This document shows, one piece after another, positions 30,201 through 42,200 of a DNA stretch of 60,000 nt; within the stretch, counting starts at the first letter, position 1; each line of letters starts with the position of its first letter. The notes under the pieces are model-generated. The model saw only the letters and a list, made by a program, of their open reading frames with translations. It had not been told where the DNA came from and searched no databases. Both the position numbers and the translations under genes were made by a program. Origin of the DNA: Tubiluchus corallicola (lineage: Eukaryota > Priapulida > Priapulimorpha > Priapulimorphida > Tubiluchidae); NCBI GenBank assembly GCA_030141605.1, contig JAQGDQ010000229.1, positions 190,501 to 250,500 of the forward strand, in the 5' to 3' direction.

Positions 30201-33200
30201 CAATTGTAGGAATGCTTTTTTGTCTCCATTTTTTCAATTAGTTTGCTCAATGGTTAATGTGGCTACCAATTCACCTTGAAATTCAGTGTTTTTCTTGTTA
30301 AAGGGAACTGTTCACTTATTTTATGGCAATTAATCAACAGACAGCCTATTTTTATACAGTCTGACACACTTCAAGTTAACATTTCTCTCTTAATGGCAGG
30401 GCATGCTTATAAGCTGATAATTGCCCGTAATAATTAAGGCTAATTGGCTAAGATGCGGCACTCACTTAGCCAAGTTCTAGCCATATTTGGAAGTACATGC
30501 ATCATCTCTAAATAACTAAACAACTGGGACCAGTAAGAGAGATAAACAGACTCAGAAACAGTTATACTGGTGGTTACTCAACCATTTTGCTGACATCTCT
30601 CAGTGTTATCCAACTTTAGCCGCAAACCACACACCGTGACCACTTAAAACATACGCTATGACTACTGAAGCAGATGCCTTGACAGCCGAAATTGTAACAA
30701 AGATTGTCAAAAGAATAGTTAGCTTGTATGATTTTTTACATTCTTTCAAAATTGTATAACAAAGGCAAAAATGCAAAATTTATTGCACACAGTGGATTTC
30801 TTCTTGTTCTTAATCTATTGGCAGCTGAAAGATTAACACCTGAACAAGTTCCAAAATCTTTTAAGGTAATCTCGTTCTCATTGTGTCGTCTTAGGGGTTT
30901 GAAACAGTCAATAACGGACAGCTTCCATGGCTCCTGTTTTGTCCAAGTTACATCACAGCCACATACCAATTTGTTATCTGCAAAGTAAACTCAAACAGTG
31001 AGTAATGGTTTGTTGATTAGTTTTGTCTTGGTGGTTATAGACAAACCAGACTCAACTAGTCAAAAAACCAAATTAATTAACTTTCCTACTTAAATAGATT
31101 CATCTCATCATTAAAACTAGAATACAAAGACAAAAATTCCAAAATTCTGTTTGTGTACGTATAGATATGTGTGTGTGTGTGTGTGTGTGTGTGCGTGCGC
31201 TCGCGCACGTGTGTGAGGGTATATATATATATATATATATATGTGACTGTTGTGACAGTTTTCGCGTTTATATTCAGAATAGAAGATTGAAATAAAGTAA
31301 ATTTAATTGAATTCACTTGAATTTTACTTTTCTTTGTAGCAGATTTGCACAACCCTTTTTCTGTTTTCGAACACTAATTTTCTGTGATGCACTGAGTCAG
31401 AGTGAAATTTTGAAGCACAGCTGGTTTAATTGCTATTCTAGCACTTTAAGGCATACTGAAATAATTAAGCGGATTCAGGAGGTGACTTATTGATGAATAA
31501 CTCCATATTTCAACCACCTAATGGCAGCCATTCTCAAGAATACACACAAGTTTAAACCTAATTAGAATAAATTATGTGAAGCAATACATAAGCAAATTTA
31601 TCATAAAACAAAAGAGAATTTTGATTAAAAATCTTGCTTTTAACTGTTTTGCAGTAATTATTAGATTTGCAACATTTAGACCACAAACTCTGTCCATTTT
31701 CAAGCAATTAAATATTGTAGCCTAAACACTGCAAAGTTAATATTTACTGTAAAACAGAACAGGCCACATTAACTAGAGCAAACTCACTATCCCATGTAAA
31801 TGACAAATTTTTGGAGAACCTCAATAATTTATCTATTGGTTCATGTAATCTAATCAATTTGGATTTAAACTTAGATTTCAAAATGGCTATCATTAAGTGG
31901 TCAAAATATTGAGTTATTTGTTAATAAATCGTCTCATGAACGTGTGCCAGTGTACATCCCATGAAAGTTTGGGATGTGTGTCGACATAATTTTAATTTTT
32001 TTCTTTGATGCACGGTATATATTGCCGTTTACTTGGTATACTAACACCTCGAAACATTCTGAAATAGTTAAATTGGTTCAGAAGGTAATTTATTGACAGA
32101 CAACTTAATATTTTGACAGTCTAATAACTGCCATTTTCAAGAGTATATGAAATAGGAGATAAAACAGAACAGATAATAAGCCTTCTCACAGTTCCAGCGA
32201 TTGATGATGGTCGTGAATAGGCCAACGGTTAAGTGTACCAGACAACACATTTTGTACACTTGACAACCCATGCTATTGTAATAGTAACAGTTTTAACAGC
32301 TACCTAGAAGCATTTCTAGTTCATTTTTCTTGTTCCCAAGCAAGATCCTTCTAGTAAATCACTCTGTGCATAGACTAATGCACAATTAAGTAAAGTCCAC
32401 GTAAAACAACTGAAGTTACTGAACTGACATAGCTTGCCACTTGTCATGTGACGGTTGTTATTGAGACGCATTGCTGTGGTATGCTTAACCTTTGACCTAC
32501 AGCAACTGCGCACGTGCACAACGAAACGGTGAAAACACTTATTACAGCAAATGGAACACAATGTGCACTGATGATGACAAATTTTTGGGGGACTTAGAAA
32601 CTCACACATTGTTTGTATAATGGCGCATTCAGCTTAGCAAATTTCCTCCCCAAGCAACTTGCAAGTGTGTTCAACTAGAAGTTAGTTAGAAGGTATGAGT
32701 TGCTACCAATTACTCTTCGACAGTAAGCGCATGTTGGCACAACCTTCTCTGTTCGCTGCAAGAAGTTTTGAGAGTAATTTGTAGCAACTGTCTGAGAGTT
32801 TGCAATAACTTGCCAACACTGACTGACAAAGGAGTTCATACTTGCGAGTTTGCTATCTGAAAAAAAAACTTGTGACAGAAAACTCACTAGTTTGAACGTG
32901 CCGTAACTTCCAGTTAAAAGTATGAATAGCACAAATTGTGTTTATGGTAGCCCATGAATTTTTTGCTATAAAAACGTGCAACACTATCCCCAAAAGCTTA
33001 ACAAACTAGTCCCTTATACAGCGTGCATTCATTAAAAAATACCTTTCAAGATCAGGTTAACATCTTCGACTGATGTACTACCCAATTTTGGCATTCTCAT
33101 AGTCTCTATAGCTGTTCCAGTAATCTGAATTTTTTCGAGAAATAAAGTGTTTGAGAAATCGAGATTTACTGTTTTTAACTTTGGACAATTGTTTATCTTA

Positions 33201-36200
33201 AAATTTCGCAAATTTTCCATTCCAGTGGTTCCGTTAATTTTGACATCCGTTAGAGCAAATAAGCTGTGAAATAGAATCTCTTTTTTAACATCAGCTGCAA
33301 TTGTTCCTGTCTTTATATGCTGCAGTGTATCCGATCGCACAATTTCCAGGAATTCTACAGTTTTTCCTGCTAAAAATTTATCTGGCAGTTCTTTGTCTCC
33401 ATAGGAAACAATGCCTAACCGGGTGACTCCTTTACTTGGCATCTTTTTTTGCAGTTCTATAGCATCAGTGATTGTAATCACTCCCATGCATTTAAGTTGG
33501 CACTGTCCACCTTTTGATTGAGCAGAGCATTGGCAGAGAGCACTTGCTTCTTCCCAGCTATTGCAAGCACAGTTTGCCTCACATCCTGTAACTAACAGAT
33601 GGAGACAAATTCCAATTACTGTTTGGCATGCCCTAGGAAAATTCAGCATTCTGCCTTGTCCTCTGACACATACAGGGCATTGCTGCCCATCTTCCTAATC
33701 CATAGTGCTTTGATGATTGAAGCAACTGCAGAGTGGTTGCTATGCGTTACCATAGGATTTAATGTTTTGATGTATTTCATTATGATGTTGTTAGATAGTC
33801 ACTAATCAGTGCTCCATTGACCAGAATGTAAAAGAAAATCCAAAGTTGTTCTACAAGTGTGCCAGGAGTAAATTGTCAGTGGAAACCACGGTCCATGATC
33901 TAAAAACGGAAGATCACACTTTAACAGAAAATAATTAAGAAAAGGCGAAACTAATTAGAGGATTTAATAGTGCTTCTATCAATAGCATCTGTCAAGTAAC
34001 AAAATAACACTTTTTCCCAATAGACACATCCTGTGTCTTTAAGCTACTCGCTAGTAAAGTAACTCTAGAAGCCTGTGTTTTTCGCTGTGGTGACGGTCTT
34101 GTATTCATTCTAGTTCTCGTTCATGTGATACCGAACTCTGCTATTTTACTCTTTGGAGCCAAACAATGTGTATTCTAAATTTGCGTAAACGTCGTATCTG
34201 TTAACAGTTAGGTTATTACCATATTTCAGGAGCAGTAAGGAAAGACTATGTAGAATGTTTGCACATTACTACGATCATTTTGGGAACAGAAAGCAAACAC
34301 TTTATAGAATGCTCACGTACTATTCATCAGTGTGCAGACTCATTGGCATTTGGCATTTTATGCAGTTTAACGTTGTGCAAATGTTTTTTTTGTTGCTGTT
34401 ATTTTAGGGAGTGCTGTGAGTTGTTTTTTTTAAATCTATGACACCACAATAGAGCACTATTGTAGAAAAGATGTTGAATGATCTAAAGGAGAAAACACCA
34501 GCTTATATGTATCATGCCATTCTTCTGGGAAATAAACTCAGACATTAGTTAATTTTGTGTAGTAAGTCATTAATGGTAACACTGTGTTATTTGCAGGTAC
34601 GCTTGGCTTTGCTACATGATTGTAGCTATGTACACAAAGCTGTTGAGAAATTGCTCTATATTCTCTCAAGCGGGAATAATAGCTTTTCAATTGTCAAGCT
34701 TCTGTAATGCTTTGTGTCTCTAGTATTTAAATATTAATTTCGTCTGTTAGCTAATGACATAACTTGTAAAATAAATTCACGCTAAAGGGGCGCCGTTCTG
34801 CATGTTCTAGTTATTTCTTTGCGCAATTAGTTACGTGCTTTAGTAAAGGTATAGTAACTGTTATTCTTTTAACCTGTGTGCTTAATTTGATGTTTGATTG
34901 GAAACCTCACGCCACACATGATGACTTAATTTAAAATTGATCTTTTTCGTACGGCTGAAAGTAATAAGGAAGTTTCGTTCGTATCTGCACTTTTCGGTTT
35001 GCTTTATTCATGAGATTTCAATGCCTTGAAATGTAGTTTTTGCTGTTCATTATCTGTTATTTACATTTTGACTTTTAGAAACTCTGTATCTATTTTAAAA
35101 AAGGGAAGAAGTTGTTCATAAAAAAGGAAACTGGCTTTAAAAAACAGATTTTTGGAAGTAAAAAGTTTTTCTGAATTGCGTTTGTGACATTTTCTTTATG
35201 TGATGCCTAGGCTTTTTGTTGCACAGGTTAGTGAGGTTAACATAACATCATTGTTTAGCCTTTTTAACCTAGTTTTGATATATACAAGGTTTTAACGAAG
35301 GTTTGCGGTTGGCATATTACTCAAGTTGAAATATTCATGTATTCATTGATTTCATTCTTTACTGGCGATGCGTGGAATAATGGCACAGTTTCAAGGCTTG
35401 TGTGACTCGCACCAGTAAAACTTTATACTATCCACCTTTGCGCAACTAAATGCTAACACGATTTTGAACAAAATGTGTTGGATTTTCGTTGAAACTACAG
35501 TATGCTGAAATGCTCAATATCTACTGTGGTTTGTAAGCTGCAGATTTTTTTTGGAAAGATATACGGTGTACCTTATATATGCAGCGATTGAAAGTTCCGT
35601 TTCTATTGTTTACAGTTTGCAATACAAAAAGTTCGTTTTGTTTGTGTGGAGTTGTTTACATTAATGTGTACGGGGAGCAGCAAATCGCAGCAAATAATAA
35701 TGTGGCGTGTATGAAGCAGTGTATGAAATCATATTGCGTTTGTACATTTGTACCTGAAGACAGTATATAGAGAGTATATATATTAATCACATGTAATACA
35801 GCATTTTCACGCATCTCTCCGGTTAGTTAGCAGTCCTGAATTTTTCCCTGTGCTTATATTTGATTAAGATCTTCATGAACGTTGACGTAACGGTACTGTA
35901 GTTACTACTAATCAGTATGATTGTGTCTGATAGAATGATAATCGAATCAAGTTCTCCCCGTCATCCAGTAACTTTTTGTTCGTCATCTGCGTCACTTACA
36001 CTTTCACAAAGTTTCAAAACAAACAGTGAAAACAGTGACGCAATTGCAATGTTGATTCAGATGTCTGATGGGTATCGTATATCTATGTGTTTGTTTAGCT
36101 GTAACTAGCACATCAACAAGAACTGTGACGTTTGTAGTTTCCCCTGTGGGGTGGTGGTATTAGATCATACTTCTGCGAATTTATGCTAGCACTGAAGATT

Positions 36201-39200
36201 GGCTTCCTGTGTGACGTCATTAAAAGAGGAAATGGAATCGGGATCAGATTTGGATGCGGATTTTTTAATGAGTTTTTCCTGTAAGACACTCGATGTGCGC
36301 TTCGATCACCTGGATGATGATGGTGACATTGGTTTGTGTCTTTTGCTGTTCTTCCCAGAATCTTAGTTTTAACGATCTGCACTTTGCATTCACTGTTTCT
36401 GATCAATGAGTTTCTCAGCCATGTGTTTTTCTTAAAAATGTTTTAGTAATAATGTGGATGGGATTTTTTCATTGCATCACATAATAAATTTATATGTCGT
36501 TACATTGCAATGCAATGGTCAATGAATAAGTTATTGACATTACTTAATGTTGAAAGTTAGTAATCATTCTCTGTGTATTCGACTTCTGCAGCAATAGTTT
36601 CAGAGCTTTTTACAACTATTCTATATGTCCTAAGATTCTAAAATAATATCAATAATTATCTTCTCATTTACGTGACATGTTTGTAAAAAAGTATCTGAGC
36701 AACTAAGTCACTTTTGGGTTTCCCTTACAGTAATTTAAGTAGCATATGTGACATCATGAGTGTTAACGTTGACATTGTACATTGTACCAGTAAAAAGATG
36801 TAAATTTGTTGCTTCTTAAGCAACCGACACACATTCAATTTTTAGTTGGACCAATTCTTCTATTTAATTCAAAATTAGTCTGGATGCTAACAACTATTTT
36901 ATCAAATTGGCATTCGTTTGTTTGCAGCTTTGACTATTAGTATTAAGTGACGTTAAGCATTTGTTGTTAACGATTGAAACTTATTATGAATATGAACTGA
37001 AAGTTTTGTACCTTTATAACTTCACTAACAGAGATTTTTCCAATCTAAAATTGATTTTTCAAAAGTTGTATGGTAGAAACACATACTCAACTTCAATCTT
37101 TGTTAAAATTGTTTTAGTGCCTACACGCTTAGATTTGTTTTCTGTTGTTAATTAAAATTTGTTTATTTATAGGATCTACAGTATCATCAACACTAGAGAG
37201 GGACTCCCGACATCATAGTCTTTTAGAAGGTACATCAATTTGTTATGTAATTAATTAATAGTGCCTTGTGTATTGATTTAAATGGTCAGTTATGATACTG
37301 AGTAATTCATTCATGTGCATTCATTTTAACATATACCATTTTAACTGCTATTTAGCGAGTCCGATTTTGTTTAGTAATGCTTGGTACAGCTTGTGGCTCC
37401 TCATTGGTAGGTAATACTAGCATCTTACACATTTAATGAATTTTCTGCTAAGCCTAGGCCAAAGACCAGTAGTATATTGGCCCTTTTAGTACCTTGGAAA
37501 ATGTCCACTGCATTCATATGTTTGCTTCTTTACTTGGAAGTGGTGCTGACAAGCCACTGTCATAGCAGTGTCTAGTTTTTTGCTGGATTCTGCTATGTTT
37601 ACCTGTCTTGAGCACAGATTTCTTTTATTTTAGAATTTTGTCTGCCCAATGACCCTTTTTCTCATAGAATTATCCTTATTTGACTTGATAAAATTAGAAT
37701 TGCTTTTTACTTTGTGTCTTTTAAAATAGCTATCTCCCTATCTAGTGGGTTTTGGTGCAAATTCCACTAAACATTCGTACATATTTTCCACATTAGACTA
37801 CCAGACCAACTGAACTAGCATTTATCTTAAAAGCACTTCACCAATTAACTTCGACCTTAATAACAAATAATGGTACTTTTCCTAACTGTAACGTTTTTCA
37901 GCTGAGAGACCGCCTGTTGTGGAAGGTCACAGGGACCCTATTCGACAGCACTTTATTCAATTCAAGGTATGAAATGTAAAGTATTTCCATTCAGCGGTTG
38001 TACATTTTACAGGGAAATTATCATGTTATGAAAGCATTAAATTTGATAACTATTTCATAATCACCTGCCAAAATTTTGTTGGTTTATTGGACTTTGGCAT
38101 ATAAATATGTACGATTGTGTCGCACTGATGCAAACAATTTTCTGCCATTGCTTGGAAAAAAATTACTTGTTATTGACGCTGCACATCTGATATTTGCATA
38201 CGAGCTGAATTATAGTCGGAAGTGGTGCTGACAAGCAACTGGCATAGTAGTGTCTATCTTTTTACTGGATTGTTACTGCATTTACTTGTCTTGAGGGCAG
38301 AATTGTTTTATTTTAGAGTTCTGCCTACCCAATGTTTACAATACACGTAATGGACATATGATGCTGATGAATTATAGAATTTCGTGAATGTTTTTTCCAA
38401 GTGGAGCATTTACTATAACTTTGTTCACAAATTCAGGACTGTTGCAAACACCAAGTTTTTCAAGTTTTTTTTCTTGAAATGAAAGATAGTTAATTTAATA
38501 GTCAACAGTTTTTTAATATAAATTTTCCTGCAAATTTTCATTTCAATTACATTTCAGTACAAATTGATTCGAATTCAAATATTAAATTTTGATTCAGTCT
38601 GAATTCGAAAATGTTAGATTCTACTCATTCATCTTTTAACAACAGCTTTACAGCCTTACTTGTTACGCTTGAATGTGATAATTGCTCTAAAGCAGAAATG
38701 ACATAATTTTAGTTAGGATAGTGAACATTTGCCACAGGAAATACTACGATGTAATTTACATCCTTCCATTCAAAAGGTAACCTTCTCTTGCAGAATAGGT
38801 ATTATTATAGAATGTAGATGTCAATAAACTTTCTAAAGTGAGAACTACCTGAACTGGTGTTATATACTTTAAATTTAGTGCGGTTATGATATGCAAGAGG
38901 AGGTATGGACAAATAGAACCTGAATTTATTTCATTCAGGACTGTAATTTGTTATAGTCTAGATTTTTAGTCTATGAAGTTTGGTTGCAAAAATTCATTTT
39001 ATCATGAATAATAGCAAAACTACTAAAGGCAAAATGCTGCAGTCGTAGGAAAATACAAATACTGGATAGATTGCTTTATCTCAATGCTTTAGTGTGATAA
39101 AAATGGTCATTTGAACAGCATAATTATTTTATTGCCTAGAGATATTAGAAAATGACAGATTTTTTTAAATGACAAACTTGTCTTTGCAGTCTAGAGTGGC

Positions 39201-42200
39201 ATTTATCTAGCATCAGGGATGCGTATGCATTATGCGGCTGCGGATTAGATAAAATTGGTTTATATTGCTTTCAATCCTGCGCATAATAGTTTATCAGACC
39301 TGCGTTATGTGTTATTTTTTCTGCAGCTATTTTCCATTGATTTTTTATTCCGCAGGTGGATAACACATAACGCATTCCGTATGTCTGGTAAACGCCACTT
39401 AAGAATTGTAATGAACTATAAATTTGTTTATTTGAAGATACATTGATTTTTTTCCCTGTGTTTTTTTTTGGCATGTAGACTAGTAATTTGCGAATTGACT
39501 TGAAATTTGAATTTATGGTTTTTGCGTTTGATGTACCACAATGTGCTATAATAACACTTTGTTACTCACCATTTATGTTTCTACTGACTGTTTTTAGAGT
39601 CGTATGGAAGTAGCAGACAATCAGCCGTCATCCGCACTTGATGACGACGGTCTTGATTATCCATTACCACCTCCACCTCCGCCATTATCTGACAATCATG
39701 TGCGCGAGTTTTCAAACTTGTCATCTCGTGGATTGGGGAGCAATGGCGTTAACTATTCGTTGCTTCCACCGCCTCCATCTTCTGAAGCATTGTATCAGTC
39801 TGGTTTACCAAATTCACTAAGTGATGTGATGTTGTCTGCAAATTTGCGCAACTGTGTCTCGGACGACCGAAATCGTGATTACGACAGATTAAAAGAACAG
39901 TGTGATAAAGCCATGCGGGAACTGGTTCAACTGCAGAAGTCAAACCAGAGGGCGCTGCGTAAGCTGGACCAATCAAACAATGAGATGAAGTCGATGAAAG
40001 CTCACAGCGATGTAGTAAAGCAGAGATTAGAGCAGGAGATTAAAGATCTACGGTGCCAGCACGAGTCCGATCGGCAAGAGATCGCAGAACTGCGCAAACA
40101 GCAACGGGAAACGATGAGCGAGACAAGCGGTAGTGAGATGAAGTTGTACGACACGGCAGTAGAGCAGTACGAGTCACTACGTAAAGACTATGACAGTTTG
40201 AGGCGGAGATATGCGGAGTTATCGGAACGGCATGACTTTCTCGCCAAGTCGTTGCATGCATCACAGGTGGAAAGTGCAAGAATTAAAAAGTCCTATGAAG
40301 ACGTTGCTAATGAAAACAAGCGGTTGTTGACAGAGCGGGATGGGTTGAAGGTCCAATGTACCTCTGCAATACAACACTGGGATAATGCTTTAAAGCACAG
40401 AAATGACCTCAATGATCAATTTCTACAGGTATATTAAATTTATTAGACATTTATTTATTCTGAAGCCAAATACTGAGTCCATGTAGAAAAGCTTGTACAT
40501 TTCAATGGTATCGTCTTAGTGTGTGCTGCTTGATTTTCTTATATGTAATTTTCTTTTTTATTGAAATAGGTTAAAGAACAAAGAGACAAATCTATGAAAG
40601 AAGTGCAACAGTTGCTTGCGACAAGGAGCAAACTGGCTAAAGATTTGAGCCGCGTGACCGAAGAGAAAAATGCAGCCATTCAGGAGTACACGCTGGTAAG
40701 AAGGCAATGAATATATATCTCTCACCATAAAGAAACTAATTTTGCATTAATTACCTTTTCTTTCCTGTTGGAGGCAGGCAAAAACAAATGCGTATGCATT
40801 CTGCGTCATAATTGAGACATGTAAAAGTTAAGCGAGTTTGTGCTATCGTCACCTGCAAAATTACTTTATTTATGCGCTTGTTTTTTGTAACCTGCCATGC
40901 CATTATTTTATTGCTGATAAAGAACATTTAGACTTTGTTTTTATTATCAAGCTTGTCACTTAATTTTTTATTATTGTGATTACAGGTGATGTCAGAGCGG
41001 GATACTGTACATAAGGAGATGGAAAAACTGCAAGATGAAATTTCGACTGCCCAGAAGAAGCTGAAAACTGTTGAGTATGAAAAACAGCAACAATCACATG
41101 AAATAGAAACGCTGCGACGGGAAATCGCATCCGCGCTTGCCGACCGCGATCGGGCCATGAAGGAGTCGCATGACCTGAGAGAGAAATATGGCGGCTTGTA
41201 CACGAAGAAGAGGGACGCTCCCAATGGATCATCTCGTGACTATCGTACATCCAGCGAAACTACGATTGCCATGGAGGCGAAAGTAGAAGCTGCATCTGCT
41301 GCTGATGTAAACAGAGTAGAAAAGGAGAAGGATACGTGTGGAGAGGTGACAAAGCTTGAGGCTGATTCATTGAGGAAACAATATGAAGCTATTCATGCCG
41401 AACTAAAAGGTATTGGTAATTTTTGTCCAACTTGCCTGGCTTAATAATTGTGATTATAGCTTATTGAGCAAACTAGCGTTAAGTAGATTTGTTCATTATG
41501 CAGGGTGTTGCAAAAGAAATGGGCCAGCAGATATGCTGATCAAGTCGCAAGGAAAGTTACCATGGTCTTAGGCCTTATGAAATGATGTTGACATAAAGAT
41601 ACAATTATATTAGCATAATTTCAATTTACCTGCCATTTTGTAAATTTATCTGCCATTTCAAATTTACCTTAGTTTTTGTACATTGGAGTAGAAGCATATT
41701 TCTACTGCATTGTTTTTTGAAACACCCTGTATTTGGAAGATTTTAGAAAAAGCATTTATATTGTGGTATCTTCAAGCAATGTACATTATGAAGCAACTTT
41801 GTTACATTGTATTTGGAATATTTTGGAAAAAGCATTACACTAATATTGATGTACTTCCTAGCTTGCATTATGTATGGAAAATGGGGTAAGTACCATTTGT
41901 TGTGGCGACTTATTATTTTATGAAATAACACTTGATTTTTTTTTACTGAGTCCTAATGATTCATAAATAATCACTTTGATTGTTCAGTAAAGGTACAGCT
42001 CTACCCAAAACTATATTGCCATGTTTATCTGCATGGAAAGTTTGAACATAAAAGACGGCAAAAACATAGATTGGTTTAAGAGCTAAGTTCTGTGATGCTT
42101 TTGTATGACATTTTCAGATAATTGCAGGGATTAACAGATTGAGATACTGAAGTGTTCGTAAAACTCTTAATTAACTTTTGTTTTCTACAGAAGACAAGGA

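Noticed and set aside
31086-31352. 88-codon ORF over the microsatellite
   Set aside because: Its Thr-His and Tyr-Ile repeats are a translation of the GT and AT tracts.
32316-32609. Cys-rich 97-codon minus-strand ORF as another LRR cap
   Set aside because: Cysteine spacing does not fit LRRNT or LRRCT, and no acceptor in the right phase leads into it.
35917-36108. Ser-rich 63-codon ORF as an extra DLG5 exon
   Set aside because: The only plausible donor (after GATGG) leaves phase 2, which gives a stop when joined to exon 3, and I see no good acceptor.
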